From Cypionkella aquatica (lineage in GTDB: Bacteria > Pseudomonadota > Alphaproteobacteria > Rhodobacterales > Rhodobacteraceae): DNA of 64,000 nt. Both the position numbers and the translations under genes were made by a program. The notes under the pieces are model-generated. The model was not told the origin of the DNA. It ran no database searches and saw only the letters and a list, made by a program, of their open reading frames with translations. Below, piece after piece: positions 18,488 to 27,358 of this stretch; position 1 is the stretch's first letter; each line of letters starts with the position of its first letter. The DNA lies in the NCBI RefSeq assembly GCF_030161095.1, contig NZ_BSPP01000005.1:62001-126000 (forward strand), in the 5' to 3' direction.

Positions 18488-19132
18488 ATGACAATTCGCC
18501 CCAAGGCCGCCCCCGCACGCAGCGCAATGCCACAGCCCGGCACCGCGCCCACCGACCTTGCCGCATGGCGCGCGGCCACCCGCAGCCGCCTGCTGACTGC
18601 GCGCGCAAGCCTGTCCACCGCCAGCCGCGAAGCCGCCGCCGCTGCCATCGCAACTCAACTTGATGCGCTGCTGGCGCAACGGTTTGACAGCTTGCAGGGG
18701 CTGATCATCTCGGCGTGGTGGCCGATCAAGGCGGAACTTGACCTGCGCTTTTGGCTCGCCTCATTGCCTGCACGCGGGGCCACCGCCGCCCTGCCCATTG
18801 TCGCAGGCCCGAAAACCCCGCTGACCTTTCGCGCATGGACACCCGAAACCCCTATGCAGCGCGGCATCTGGAATATCCCCGTGCCCGCAGTCGGTGCCGA
18901 AATCACACCGCAAATCACCCTGTCGCCGCTGCTTGGTTGGGACAGCGCAGGGTTCCGGCTGGGCTATGGCGGCGGCTATTTTGACCGCACCTTGGCCAGC
19001 GTCACGCCGTCGCCCATCGCCATTGGCATCGGTCTGGCATCGGCGCAACTGCCGACAATCTTCCCGCAACCCTATGACATCCCTATGGATTATATCCTGA
19101 CCGAAACCGGCCCGCAGCATCTGCACCCCTGA
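18488..19132 (+). CDS. 5-formyltetrahydrofolate cyclo-ligase
   Basis: 214 residues. It converts 5-formyl-THF to 5,10-methenyl-THF with ATP in one-carbon metabolism. The N-terminal WRAATRSRLLTARASL is the nucleotide-binding basic helix, ISAWWPIKAELDLRFWL follows, and the C-terminal LLGWDSAGFRLGYGGGYFDRTLA is the family signature (G-x-R-L-G-Y-G-G-G-Y-F-D). The ATG at 18488 is used here; the later ATG at residue 14 is possible. The next gene begins within about 50 bp. Confidence 0.93.
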   Translation: MTIRPKAAPARSAMPQPGTAPTDLAAWRAATRSRLLTARASLSTASREAAAAAIATQLDALLAQRFDSLQGLIISAWWPIKAELDLRFWLASLPARGATAALPIVAGPKTPLTFRAWTPETPMQRGIWNIPVPAVGAEITPQITLSPLLGWDSAGFRLGYGGGYFDRTLASVTPSPIAIGIGLASAQLPTIFPQPYDIPMDYILTETGPQHLHP

Positions 19133-19180
19133 GACGCCGTGCCACAGCCCACCGGCCGCAAAACCTGCTATCGTGCCACC

Positions 19181-19564
19181 ATGCGCGCAGATACCGACGA
19201 AACCCGAGTGCTGTACAACGAGACCTGCCCGGTTTGCCGGTTCGAGATCGGCCAATATCGCAAAGCCGCAACCGCCTGCAATCTGCCGCTGCGCTTTGAT
19301 GATCTCAGCCATGCCGCGCACTGGGGCATTACCCCCGAAACTGCCGCAAAACGGCTGCATGTCTTGCACCAAGGCCAAATCCTGTCCGGCATCCCGGCGT
19401 TCCAAATCCTGTGGGCTCAGCTGCCGCGCTGGGCTTGGCTCGCGCGGCTGACTGCCCTGCCGCTGATCCATCCGATCACTTGCGCGCTATATGATCATGT
19501 TATGGCGCCGATCCTGTACCGCGCCCACAAACGCCGCGAAGCCGCCAAACGCTTGCCACAATAG
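19181..19564 (+). CDS. DCC-family thiol-disulfide oxidoreductase-like protein (DUF393)
   Basis: 127 residues. The N-terminal VLYNETCPVCRFEIGQYRK carries the CPVC motif of the DCC family, similar to a thioredoxin active site. Further on, RLHVLHQGQILSGIPAFQILWAQLPRWAWLARLTALPLIHP is the conserved middle region of DUF393. The start at 19181 (MRADTDETRVLYNETCPVC) places the motif near the N-terminus as usual. It probably shares a transcript with the cyclo-ligase. Substrate unknown. Confidence 0.83.
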   Translation: MRADTDETRVLYNETCPVCRFEIGQYRKAATACNLPLRFDDLSHAAHWGITPETAAKRLHVLHQGQILSGIPAFQILWAQLPRWAWLARLTALPLIHPITCALYDHVMAPILYRAHKRREAAKRLPQ

Positions 19565-19659
19565 CTTGGTAAATTTACCTGATCGTGGAAGACTGGCGCC
19601 CTGACCGGCAATACCGATACATAGCCTGATCGCAAATTTGGATCAGCCGCCTGATCGCC

Positions 19660-20019
19660 CTATCCGATCAAAACCACCACCCACGCCACGCCGCCTGCAA
19701 TCGCAGTCAAGGCCACCGCCGCCGATCCGCAATCCTTGGCCTTTTTGGCGCGCGGATCATCGGCCTTCGAGATATAGTCAACCACCTCTTCCAGCCCGGT
19801 GTTCATCACCTCTGCCGCCAGCACCAACAGGCCCAGCGCAAGGATCAACCCCCGCTCGCCCGCCGAAATATCGACCCAGAACGCCAGCCCTGCCGAGATC
19901 ACATTCACCAGCGTCCATTGCCGCAGGCTCTTTTCGTTGGCCCAAGCTGCGCGCCAGCCCTGCCACGACCAGATCACCGTATTGGCAAACCGCCGCGCCT
20001 CATTGCGCAAAATATCCAA
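19660..20019 (-). CDS. dgkA: Diacylglycerol kinase (DgkA)
   Basis: About 119 residues from the proposed TTG start at 20017-20019, matching the normal DgkA length of about 120. NTVIWSWQGWRAAWANEKSLRQW is the N-terminal amphipathic region; AGERGLILALGLLVLAAEVMNTGLEEVVDYI carries the catalytic AEVMNT-E segment; KKAKDCGSAAVALTAIAGGVAWVVVLIG is the last membrane helix. It phosphorylates diacylglycerol in the inner membrane, recycling lipid from envelope glucan synthesis. An in-frame ATG at 20121 would add 34 residues encoded by a short tandem repeat (AAGGCCCCAATTTT, about 20055-20092), which looks non-coding. Confidence 0.85.
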   Translation of the reverse strand: MDILRNEARRFANTVIWSWQGWRAAWANEKSLRQWTLVNVISAGLAFWVDISAGERGLILALGLLVLAAEVMNTGLEEVVDYISKADDPRAKKAKDCGSAAVALTAIAGGVAWVVVLIG

Positions 20020-20127
20020 GATGGCCCCCCCATTCAGGCCGCCATCCGACCGCAAGGCCCCAATTTTCGCAAGGCCCCAAATTTTACAAGATCGGGGTTT
20101 TCGCAACGCCAACGCTTGCACGGGCCT

Positions 20128-20493
20128 TTAGGCCTTCGGCAGCGCCTCAAGATAAGCCCGCACCGCCGTGACCACATGCGCAAAACGGTCGCCGCCCAGA
20201 TGCACGCCGCCATACCAGCGCGTCACCACCACGATATGATCGCGCAGCGCAGCCCGCTCCAGCATTTTCAGGATCACCGCCCCGGCCCCCGCCTCGCCAT
20301 CATCGCCCTTGGCCGGCCCGTCATCCGACAACACACAAGCCCAGGTGTTATGCGTCGCCTTGGCGAATTTCTTGGCGCGCTTCAGCTCGACCAGAAACGC
20401 CTCAATGCCCGCGCGCCCCTGCACCGTCCCGCCCGACACCGCATAACGCGAGCCGCGATCCCGCACCACATCCACAATCTGTCGCATCGCCAT
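20128..20493 (-). CDS. YigZ / IMPACT-like UPF0029 protein
   Basis: 121 residues from the ATG at 20491-20493, which has GGGGGA 8 bases upstream. The UPF0029 core is visible: GIEAFLVELKRAKKFAKATHNTWACVLSDDGPAKGDDGEAGAGAVILKMLERAALRDHIVVVTRWYGGVHLGG, with the conserved D-GEP-like DDGEAG and TRWYGG motifs. E. coli YigZ is longer by a C-terminal domain that is absent here. A longer frame would begin inside the palindromic repeat at 20534, so that extension was rejected. Confidence 0.85.
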   Translation of the reverse strand: MAMRQIVDVVRDRGSRYAVSGGTVQGRAGIEAFLVELKRAKKFAKATHNTWACVLSDDGPAKGDDGEAGAGAVILKMLERAALRDHIVVVTRWYGGVHLGGDRFAHVVTAVRAYLEALPKA

Positions 20494-20533
20494 CGCCAGA
20501 ATCCCCCACCCCGCGCCCGTCCAAACCGCAGAA

Positions 20534-20597
20534 GCCTCCGGCGGGAGTATTTCAAAAAGAGCAATTTCACATTGGCTCAAATATCCCCGCCGGAGGC
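20534..20597. repeat. REP-like inverted repeat, copy 2
   Basis: Arms 20534-20552 and 20579-20597 are nearly complementary, sharing the CCTCCGGCGGG core and an adjacent A/T arm. The left arm plus its flank (20534-20564) matches the single site at 60922-60952 with one difference over 31 bp when reverse-complemented. It lies just upstream of the yigZ-like gene. Confidence 0.85.
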
Positions 20598-20703
20598 ATC
20601 CGACAGCGCCGCGATGCTTGCGGCAAACCTTTACGAAAGCTTAAAGCCATCCTTCAAGCCATTGAAATCTATAAAGCCCGAAACCGCGCCACGCGTGGAC
20701 AGG

Positions 20704-21432
20704 TCATACACCCTGCAGACGTGCAACCACCGAGGCCACCACGGCCTTGCGCTGACGATTGCCCGGATGGGTGCCCAGAAACTGATCGCCCGGATCGGGC
20801 AAGCGATCAAAGAACCCCGCCCCCCGCATCGCATCATAGCCCGCGTGAAAGGCGATCTCGGCCCCGACCGCATCAGCCTGCAATTCATATTCCTTCGAGA
20901 ACCGCCGTGCGGCAAGCCCTGCACCGACCTGCTGCGCCTGCTCGACCTCGGCCTGCCCGGCCCCGGCCGCCGCCGCCAGAATTCCCGCCATCATCGCCCC
21001 CGACAGCGCAGTTTCCGCCTGTTTCGGAATATGTCCCAGAATGTGATGCGCCGCCTCGTGTCCCAGCACGAAAGCGATCTCATCCGCATTGCGCGCATCC
21101 GCGATCAAGGCCAGCGAGAACGCAATCACCGGCCGCCCCGCCTTGTCCACGGTTTGAAACGCGTTGGGGGGTTGGCCCGGGCGGTCATCAATCACGATCT
21201 GAAAATCGCAGCGCTGCGCCAGACGCTCGGCCCGGCAATAAGCCTCGGCCACCGGCTCAACCCGGTTCACCACAGTCAGAAAGTTCACCGCAGCCGCACG
21301 GCTATCAAGCAAATCCCCGGCGGGCCTGATCAGCACTTGCTCGGTGCCCTTTGGCCCCGGCGCGGGGAATGTCGTGGGGGCGACGCAGCCCGCCAGCAGC
21401 GCTGCCATCATTCCCCAAGCTGCCTGCCGCAT
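20704..21432 (-). CDS. M48-family zinc metalloprotease lipoprotein
   Basis: 242 residues. The signal MRQAAWGMMAALLAGC ends with lipobox LAGC, so it should be an envelope lipoprotein. The zinc site HEAAHH (H125-E-A-A-H129) lies in AFVLGHEAAHHILGHIPKQ, with the downstream glutamate ligand in EYELQADAVGAEI, as in BepA/LoiP-type M48 proteases. Such proteins help outer-membrane protein quality control. A GTG six codons upstream (21450) is an alternative start. It stands as a single minus-strand gene. Confidence 0.9.
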   Translation of the reverse strand: MRQAAWGMMAALLAGCVAPTTFPAPGPKGTEQVLIRPAGDLLDSRAAAVNFLTVVNRVEPVAEAYCRAERLAQRCDFQIVIDDRPGQPPNAFQTVDKAGRPVIAFSLALIADARNADEIAFVLGHEAAHHILGHIPKQAETALSGAMMAGILAAAAGAGQAEVEQAQQVGAGLAARRFSKEYELQADAVGAEIAFHAGYDAMRGAGFFDRLPDPGDQFLGTHPGNRQRKAVVASVVARLQGV

Positions 21433-21612
21433 CACCCGCTTCGCTTTCACCGCTGCCCCACCTTCACAACTGCCCAGCCTTCTTAACTGCCCTGCTTTGC
21501 CCATATCAAACCTGTCGCGGCTGCGCAGCCCCCTTTGGCGCGCACATTCGCTTGAACTTGCCCGCGATCCGGTTTCTTCTCGCCCGCAAGACACTGCCAA
21601 AGGATGCCACTG

Positions 21613-21855
21613 ATGTTCACCATCGAGCATGAATTCGACGCCACGGTGATCACTCTGGTCGATGAGGGCGAGCCCGACAGCCCGCTGCAAGAAGACATCA
21701 CGATTGAGGCTTTTGCCGAATGTGTGGTGCTGCGCCAGCTGGATCACATGAGCGATGAAGAAGTCACCATCACCCTGTCCATCGCCCAATTGCGCGACCT
21801 TGCCGCAGCGCTTGATCTGCCCGAAGGCAGCTACCGGATCGAACGCAAGGCCTGA
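21613..21855 (+). CDS. Small conserved acidic protein of unknown function
   Basis: 80 residues starting MFTIEHEFDATVITLVDEGEPDSPLQEDITIEAFAECVVLRQLD and ending LDLPEGSYRIERKA. The ATG at 21613 has AAAGGA 8 bases upstream; the ATG at 21604 is too close to that site. It is acidic, without membrane segments or cysteine motifs, and followed by a possible interaction helix (SIAQLRDLAAALDL). It appears to be a conserved hypothetical of Rhodobacteraceae; no function is assigned. Confidence 0.78.
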   Translation: MFTIEHEFDATVITLVDEGEPDSPLQEDITIEAFAECVVLRQLDHMSDEEVTITLSIAQLRDLAAALDLPEGSYRIERKA

Positions 21856-21942
21856 TCCGCACGCCACCCATTCCACAATCCCCCCGGCGGCCCCTTGACG
21901 CCGCCCGCCCGCGCCGCCAGCTGTGGCGCAAAGGAGACCGCT

Positions 21943-22521
21943 GTGACCGATGCCGCCCTTCCCCCAACTGCCTTTGCTTTCTTGCAAACCCGCCAATCTC
22001 ACCCCGCCAAGCTGTTCAAAGGCCCGGTGCCGGACCGTGCCGCGCTGCTAGAGATCCTGACCGCCGCCACCCGTGTCCCCGATCATGGCAAGCTGGAGCC
22101 GTGGCGGCTGATCGTGCTCGACCGCGCCGCGATGGCCCGCACCGCCGATCTGGCGCAAGCGCATGCCCTAGCCATTGGCGCTGACAGCGAAAAGGCCGCC
22201 AAGGGTCGCGGCCAATTCGACATCGGCCAACTTGCGGTCGTGGTGATATCCTCCCCGAAATCCACCGATAAAGTGCCGCTGACCGAGCAGATCTTGTCCG
22301 CCGGGGCTTTGTGCATGAACATCGTCACCGCCGCTTTGGCCAAGGGCTGGGGCGCGAACTGGCTGTCCGGCTGGCCCTCGCATGATCCGGCCTTCATCGC
22401 CCAAGCCTTTGCCTGCACCCCAGGCGAAACCGTGGCTGGCATCGTGCATATCGGAACCGTCGCCACGCCCATGCCCGATCGTCCCCGCCCCGATCTGTCC
22501 AAACTGATCACTTGGGCGTAA
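21943..22521 (+). CDS. Nitroreductase-family FMN oxidoreductase
   Basis: 192 residues from a GTG start with AAAGGAG 7 bases upstream. FLQTRQSHPAKLFKGPVPD carries the RxS FMN-binding region, TAATRVPDHGKLEPWRLIVL is the conserved substrate/FMN loop, and LSAGALCMNIVTAALAKGWGANWLSGW completes the nitroreductase fold. Resembles the YdjA type. Such enzymes use NAD(P)H to reduce nitro or quinone compounds; the natural substrate is unknown. A membrane protein gene follows 48 bp later on the same strand. Confidence 0.9.
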   Translation: MTDAALPPTAFAFLQTRQSHPAKLFKGPVPDRAALLEILTAATRVPDHGKLEPWRLIVLDRAAMARTADLAQAHALAIGADSEKAAKGRGQFDIGQLAVVVISSPKSTDKVPLTEQILSAGALCMNIVTAALAKGWGANWLSGWPSHDPAFIAQAFACTPGETVAGIVHIGTVATPMPDRPRPDLSKLITWA

Positions 22522-22569
22522 TGCCCCACAAAGGCCGCCCCCAATGATCTATCCCCGGAGTCTCTTGCC

Positions 22570-23259
22570 ATGATCTTCAGCGATTTTGCCAAAGCGCTTG
22601 GCCAGTTGGGCGATGCCCGCTTCATGCGGGTGATGCTGTTTGGCGTGGCACTGGCTGTTGCCCTGCTGACCGCCACCTATGCTGCGCTGTTGTGGGTGAT
22701 TGAGACCTTCACCCCCGGCAGCATCGATATCCCCTTCGTCGGCCGGGTCGGTGGGCTAGAGACGCTGCTCAGCTGGGGGTCGATCCTGCTGATGATCGGG
22801 CTTTCGGTGTTTCTGATGATCCCGGTCGCCTCGGCCTTCACGGGCCTGTTTCTGGAGGATGTCGCGCAAGCGGTCGAAGAGCGTCACTACCCCCAGCTGC
22901 CGCCAGTTCCGCGCCAAAAGGTGCTCGACACCCTGATTGACACCGCGAATTTCGTCGGCCTGCTGATCGCACTGAACTGCGTCGCTGTCCTGCTTTACCC
23001 CTTCGCAGGCCCATTCAGTCCGCTGCTGTTCTGGGGGTTGAACGGCTATCTGCTGGGGCGCGATTATTTCACGCTGGTGGCGACCCGCCGCTTAGGCCGG
23101 GAACCCGCAAAAGCGATGCGCAAAGCCTATAGTCTGCGGATCTGGGCGGCCGGGGTGCTGATGGCGGCCCCTCTGTCGATCCCCTTGATAAATCTGGCGA
23201 TTCCGGTGCTGGGCGTTGCCACCTTCACCCATATGTTCCACCGCCTGATGCGTCAGTAG
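22570..23259 (+). CDS. EI24 / CysZ-like membrane protein
   Basis: 229 residues with several hydrophobic helices (MLFGVALAVALLTATYAALLWVI, LLSWGSILLMIGLSVFLMIPVASAFTGLF, FVGLLIALNCVAVLLYPF). The conserved GLFLEDVAQAVEERHYPQLPP and GRDYFTLVATRRLGREPAKAMRKA segments identify the EI24 domain shared with CysZ. CysZ imports sulfate in enterobacteria; no cysteine-synthesis gene is adjacent here, so the substrate cannot be stated. Starts at the ATG preceded by CCCGGAG. Confidence 0.86.
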   Translation: MIFSDFAKALGQLGDARFMRVMLFGVALAVALLTATYAALLWVIETFTPGSIDIPFVGRVGGLETLLSWGSILLMIGLSVFLMIPVASAFTGLFLEDVAQAVEERHYPQLPPVPRQKVLDTLIDTANFVGLLIALNCVAVLLYPFAGPFSPLLFWGLNGYLLGRDYFTLVATRRLGREPAKAMRKAYSLRIWAAGVLMAAPLSIPLINLAIPVLGVATFTHMFHRLMRQ

Positions 23260-23528
23260 CGGTTCGCCCACAGCCCAAACACATCCAGATCATAGATCCC
23301 CCAGCGCCCCGAGGTGATCAGCAGATACAGCACCGCAAACACCACAAGCGAGATCACCGTGGTCAGTTTGGCCTTCGGCTTGATCATCGCTTCAGCCGGG
23401 GCCGACCGAGGCGTGCCCGGCTCGACATCCCCTGCCTGCGCTTGGCTTTTGAAGCGCATCGGCAGCACGCAGAAAAACACCATGAACCAGGTGACGGCAA
23501 ACAACACCAGTGCCGCAGTGATTGTCAT
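23253..23528 (-). CDS. DUF1467 family small membrane protein
   Basis: 91 residues. The start MTITAALVLFAVTWFMVFFCVLPMRFKSQ and a second hydrophobic segment (LTTVISLVVFAVLYLLIT) match DUF1467, a two-helix membrane family of alphaproteobacteria. Its start overlaps the stop of the methylmalonyl-CoA epimerase gene (ATGA), so the two are translationally coupled, an arrangement I recall as common in this group. It slightly overlaps the 3' end of the convergent EI24 gene. Function unknown. Confidence 0.9.
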   Translation of the reverse strand: MTITAALVLFAVTWFMVFFCVLPMRFKSQAQAGDVEPGTPRSAPAEAMIKPKAKLTTVISLVVFAVLYLLITSGRWGIYDLDVFGLWANRY

Positions 23529-23929
23529 ACTTGCTCCAATTCCACCAAACAGCCGTTGAAATCCTTGGGATGCAGGAACAGCACCGGCTTGCCATGCGCC
23601 CCGATTTTCGGCGCGCCCGTCCCCAAAACCCGCGCACCCGAGGCCAACAGATGATCGCGCGCAGCCAGAATATCATCGACCTCATAGCAGATGTGATGAA
23701 TCCCGCCCGCCGGGTTCTTGTCCAGAAAGCCGCGGATCGGGCTGGCATCGCCCAAAGGATACAAAAGCTCGATCTTGGTATTCGGCAGTTCGATGAAGAT
23801 AACGGTCACGCCATGATCAGGCTCATCTTGTGGTGCGCCAACCTGCGCCCCCAAGGTCTTGCGGTATTGATCGGCGGCTGCGGTCAAATCCGGCACTGCA
23901 ATCGCCACATGGTTCAGACGGCCAATCAT
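23525..23929 (-). CDS. mce: Methylmalonyl-CoA epimerase
   Basis: 134 residues of the VOC fold. MIGRLNHVAIAVPDLTAAADQYR carries the first metal His, IFIELPNTKIELLYPLGDASPI the acid of module 1, GGIHHICYEVDDI the second His, and LFLHPKDFNGCLVELEQ the final ligand. It interconverts (S)- and (R)-methylmalonyl-CoA in the propionyl-CoA to succinyl-CoA route. The ATG at 23927-23929 with GGGAG upstream is used; the earlier TTG is not needed. Downstream-coupled to the DUF1467 gene. Confidence 0.93.
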   Translation of the reverse strand: MIGRLNHVAIAVPDLTAAADQYRKTLGAQVGAPQDEPDHGVTVIFIELPNTKIELLYPLGDASPIRGFLDKNPAGGIHHICYEVDDILAARDHLLASGARVLGTGAPKIGAHGKPVLFLHPKDFNGCLVELEQV

Positions 23930-24105
23930 CGCCAAACTCCCTTGATACCCGTAACGACGCTTATGGCTGCAGCCGGGCCGCCCGGCAATAGGCCGTTCGG
24001 TCGCAGCCGAAGCGTAAAAAGTCTTGCAAAAGCGCTGCGGCGTTCACGATTTATGAACCAAAGCCGTGGATGAATGGGCACAGATTCCCCTGCTGCAGGT
24101 CTGCC

Positions 24106-24849
24106 ATGCCCAGCCCCTTGCCCTCTGACACCGCTTTGCCGCCGGGGTTCATGCTGCCCAGCCCGGCCAATAGCGCCGATCTGCCCCTGCACGGCGTCAC
24201 CATCCTTGCGGTCGAAGACAGCCGCTATGCCTGCGAAGCCCTGCGGCTGATGTGCCAACGGGCCGGGGCGCGGTTGCGCCGCGCCGAAACGCTGGCTTCG
24301 GCCCGCGCGCATCTGCGGGTGTACCGCCCCGATGTGGTGATCGTCGATCTGGGCCTGCCCGACGGCCGTGGCGAATCCCTGATCGCCGAACTGGCGCTTG
24401 GCCCGCAACGCCCGCTTGCCGTGCTCGGCACCTCGGGCAATGCGGATGGGCGCAACGTGGCCCTGCAATCGGGGGCCGAAGGCTTTCTCGACAAACCCTT
24501 TGAAAGTTTTGCCGATTTCTGTGCCACGATCCGCAGGCACCTGCCCGGCCTCGGCCCCACAGCCGTGGCTGATGCCAAGATCCAACCTGATCCGCTCGCC
24601 CTGCGGGATGACCTGTCGCGCGCCGCATCCGCTCTTGCCGCAGCGCCGGATGCCATCGCCCGCCGCTATCTGACCGGGTTTCTGCTGGGGCTTGCGCATC
24701 ACGCGCATGATGCAAGTCTCGCCCGTGCTGCACGCGCGGCCAGCCTGCCGGCCTCGGGTGATCTTGACGGTCTGCGCAGCCTGCTCGACAGCCGCCTCAG
24801 CCGCGCCCAGCAATCCGCCGCTTTCAGCCCGAAACCGGAAACCGCGTAA
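24106..24849 (+). CDS. Response regulator receiver-domain protein
   Basis: 247 residues. The receiver domain spans about residues 30-150: VTILAVEDSRYACEALRLMCQRAG (acidic pocket), VVIVDLGLPDGRGESL with phospho-acceptor Asp81, VLGTSGNADGRN (Thr/Ser switch) and GFLDKPFES (conserved Lys). The C-terminal part (AASALAAAPDAIARRYLTGFLLGLAHHAHDASLARAAR) is helical and does not look like a DNA-binding domain. No histidine kinase is adjacent, so it is an orphan. An in-frame ATG at 24070 is an alternative start. Confidence 0.85.
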   Translation: MPSPLPSDTALPPGFMLPSPANSADLPLHGVTILAVEDSRYACEALRLMCQRAGARLRRAETLASARAHLRVYRPDVVIVDLGLPDGRGESLIAELALGPQRPLAVLGTSGNADGRNVALQSGAEGFLDKPFESFADFCATIRRHLPGLGPTAVADAKIQPDPLALRDDLSRAASALAAAPDAIARRYLTGFLLGLAHHAHDASLARAARAASLPASGDLDGLRSLLDSRLSRAQQSAAFSPKPETA

Positions 24850-24980
24850 AGCCAACCCCGCTTAACCCTGCGCGAAACCGCCGCGCAATCACCACGCCGT
24901 TGGCCGAGATGCTGCATGTTTCCGCCCCATTCGGCTGCAAAACCAGCACCAACAGCCACAACCGGGAAAGATGCACATTG

Positions 24981-25148
24981 ATGTCCGCCAAACAACGCTT
25001 CCTGCAAGACGACTCCGGTGCGGTATTTGCGGAATGGGTGGTGATCACCGCAGTGGTGGTCACCCTGTGCATGGTGGCGCTGACCGCATGGCGCGGTCAG
25101 GCCGATATTGCACGAAACACGGCGATCAGCACCGCCGCCAACGCCTAG
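24981..25148 (+). CDS. Flp-type (type IVb) pilin-like small protein
   Basis: 55 residues: [56 protein letters not shown] short positive leader, a G-A-V-x-A-E cleavage-like motif with the +5-style glutamate, and one hydrophobic helix match Flp/Tad prepilins. No tad/cpa assembly genes are in the window, so it is an orphan pilin or a pseudopilin-like peptide. It lies between an orphan response regulator and aspS; a weak GGGAAAGATG ribosome binding region precedes it. Confidence 0.7.
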   Translation: MSAKQRFLQDDSGAVFAEWVVITAVVVTLCMVALTAWRGQADIARNTAISTAANA

Positions 25149-27211
25149 TCTTTCGGCACAACCCGCAGACCCAATTCGCGCAGCTGCGCGTTCATCGGCT
25201 CGGACGGTGCGCCCATCAGCATGTCTTCAGCGCGCTGGTTCATCGGGAACATGATCACCTCGCGGATGTTCGGCTCATCGGCCAAAAGCATCACGATCCG
25301 GTCGATCCCTGCGGCACAGCCACCGTGGGGCGGCGCGCCATATTTGAACGCCTTGACCATGCCACCAAAGCGCTTTTCAACTTCTGAATTCGGATAACCC
25401 GCCAACTCAAACGCCTTGAACATGATTTCCGGCTTGTGGTTGCGGATACCGCCACTGATCAGCTCATAGCCGTTGCAGGCCAGATCATATTGATACGCAT
25501 AGACATTCAGCGGATCGCCGTTCAGCGCCTCCATCCCGCCCTGCGGCATCGAGAACGGGTTGTGGCTGAAATCAATCTTGCCGTCGTCGGTTTTCTCATA
25601 CATCGGGAAATCGACGATCCAGGCGAATTTGAAGCAATCCTTCTCGGTCAGCCCCAATTCGCGGCCAATCTCATTGCGCGCCCGACCCGAGATCGCCTCA
25701 AACGCCTCGGGCTTGCCACCAAGGAAAAACGCGGCATCGCCCTTGCCCAATCCAAGCTGCACCCGGATAGCTTCGGTGCGCTCTGGCCCGATGTTCTTCG
25801 CCAAGGGGCCGGCGGCTTCCATTGCGCTGTCTGCGATAAGGGCGCTTTTGTGTTCTAGAAAGCCCTCGTCTTCAAAAAAGCATAGAATAAGTTTGCGCCC
25901 TAAGTCAGTAAGATAGCCGTTTTCAGCGAAGCTAAACTTCTTCGCTTTCGCCCGTTCTTCACCGACGTTATCCGCGATGATCCGTTTACCGGATCGTGTC
26001 TTGCCGTACATCGCAACCATTCTGAGCAGGCTGTTATCCACTTTTGCACCGAGCTTCCCGACTAGATCAGCTTGGAATGCCTCGATGGAAGCGCGCATCT
26101 CCGCCATTCTTTCTTGGGCATCTTCGGCCTCGCGCCAGAAGATATAGCCCATCCCCGGCAGGCCCTCTTTCTGCGCAAACGCATTCATGCGGTCGCAGAA
26201 CTTGCGCGAACCGCCCGTCGGTGCCGGAATAGCCCGCACCTCATTGCCCTCAACCTCCAGCAATTTCGCGAAAATCGCAAAGCCAGAGCCTGCAAAATGT
26301 TCAGACACATCTTGCATCTTGATCGGGTTGCGCAGGTCGGGCTTGTCGCTGCCATACCATTTCAGACTGTCGCGGTACGCAATCTTGGTCCAGTCAGAAT
26401 AGACCTTTTTGCCCGGCGCAAATTCTTCAAAAATCCCCTGCACCACCGGCTGCACAGCGGCGAAGACGTCTTCCTGCTCGACAAAAGACATCTCGATATC
26501 AAGCTGATAAAAGTCGGTGGGCGAGCGGTCGGCGCGCGGATCTTCATCGCGGAAGCAGGGCGCGATCTGGAAATAACGGTCAAAACCCGCCACCATGATC
26601 AGCTGCTTGAACTGCTGCGGTGCTTGCGGCAAGGCATAAAACTTGCCGGGATGCAGCCGCGACGGCACCAGAAAATCCCGCGCGCCTTCCGGCGAAGATG
26701 CGGTGATGATCGGGGTCTGAAACTCGGTAAAACCCTGATCCCACATCCGGTTGCGCATCGAGCGCACCACATTCGAGCGCAGCATCATATTGCGGTGCAG
26801 CTTCTCCCGCCGCAGATCGAGGAAGCGGTAGGTCAACCGGGTTTCCTCGGGATATTCCACCTCACCAAACACCGGCAAAGGCAACTCTTCCGCAGCCCCC
26901 AGCACGGTCAAAGCGGTGGCATAAACCTCAATCTCGCCGGTCGGCAGCTTGGGGTTGACCAAAGACGCATCGCGCCCCTTCACCCGGCCATCAATCCGCA
27001 CCACCCATTCCGCCCTAACCTTGTCCATATCGGCAAAAGCCGGGCTGTCGCTGTCCGCGATCACCTGCGTGATGCCATAATGGTCGCGCAAATCAATGAA
27101 CAACACGCCCCCATGGTCGCGCACCCGATGCACCCAGCCCGACAAGCGGACCTCATTTCCGACATGGGACGTGTTCAAATCGGCGCAAGTATGGCTGCGA
27201 TAGGCGTGCAT
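25145..27211 (-). CDS. aspS: Aspartyl-tRNA synthetase with a large insert in the GAD region
   Basis: 688 residues, against roughly 590 for bacterial AspRS. N-terminal OB-fold anticodon domain ([32 protein letters not shown]), class II motif 2 ([53 protein letters not shown]) and motif 3 ([19 protein letters not shown]) are intact, so it should be active. The extra roughly 100 residues lie at about 362-463 (plus 25823-26128), between GYIFWRE and [15 protein letters not shown] in the GAD domain, and are visibly less GC-rich. The start [13 protein letters not shown] is typical. Probably a single-gene transcript ending close to the pilin-like gene. Confidence 0.95.
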   Translation of the reverse strand: MHAYRSHTCADLNTSHVGNEVRLSGWVHRVRDHGGVLFIDLRDHYGITQVIADSDSPAFADMDKVRAEWVVRIDGRVKGRDASLVNPKLPTGEIEVYATALTVLGAAEELPLPVFGEVEYPEETRLTYRFLDLRREKLHRNMMLRSNVVRSMRNRMWDQGFTEFQTPIITASSPEGARDFLVPSRLHPGKFYALPQAPQQFKQLIMVAGFDRYFQIAPCFRDEDPRADRSPTDFYQLDIEMSFVEQEDVFAAVQPVVQGIFEEFAPGKKVYSDWTKIAYRDSLKWYGSDKPDLRNPIKMQDVSEHFAGSGFAIFAKLLEVEGNEVRAIPAPTGGSRKFCDRMNAFAQKEGLPGMGYIFWREAEDAQERMAEMRASIEAFQADLVGKLGAKVDNSLLRMVAMYGKTRSGKRIIADNVGEERAKAKKFSFAENGYLTDLGRKLILCFFEDEGFLEHKSALIADSAMEAAGPLAKNIGPERTEAIRVQLGLGKGDAAFFLGGKPEAFEAISGRARNEIGRELGLTEKDCFKFAWIVDFPMYEKTDDGKIDFSHNPFSMPQGGMEALNGDPLNVYAYQYDLACNGYELISGGIRNHKPEIMFKAFELAGYPNSEVEKRFGGMVKAFKYGAPPHGGCAAGIDRIVMLLADEPNIREVIMFPMNQRAEDMLMGAPSEPMNAQLRELGLRVVPKD
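25823..26128 (-). other. In-frame, AT-richer insert within aspS
   Basis: Encodes about 102 residues including [19 protein letters not shown] and [17 protein letters not shown], absent from AspRS relatives I know, where FWR is followed within a few residues by the [12 protein letters not shown] motif. The codons used (ATA, TTA, CTA, AGC-type choices on either side) and lower GC contrast with the flanking gene. No inverted repeats or intein splice motifs are visible at its edges. Confidence 0.7.
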
Positions 27212-27301
27212 AGACTTCCCCTTCAAGCGGGCTAAACAGTTCCGGCCCGATACACCCCGCCGCAAGGGTGAAGTCAAGCCCATGGCCTTTCACATTAGTC
27301 C

Positions 27302-27358
27302 AAATATACCCGCCGGAAGCTGCAACAGCACTGTAGGATGCCTCCGGCGGGGATATTT
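27302..27358. repeat. REP-like inverted repeat, copy 3
   Basis: Arms 27302-27320 and 27340-27358 share the CCGCCGGA(G/A)GC core with A/T-rich outer flanks and a 19-nt loop. The left arm has diverged at two positions. It lies between aspS and pabC, both minus-strand genes, upstream of the aspS start and downstream of the pabC stop. Confidence 0.85.

Noticed and set aside
20020-20121. 34-residue N-terminal extension of DgkA from the ATG at 20121
   Set aside because: It is encoded by a short tandem duplication, makes DgkA longer than the family, and a TTG start gives the expected length.
20494-20580. N-terminal extension of the YigZ-like protein
   Set aside because: It would translate part of the palindromic repeat (residues reading SQCEIALFEILPPEAS) and lacks a ribosome binding site.
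25823-26128. Intein in AspRS
   Set aside because: Splice-junction residues (Cys/Ser at the start, His-Asn before the end) and intein blocks are not visible, and the segment is only about 100 residues.
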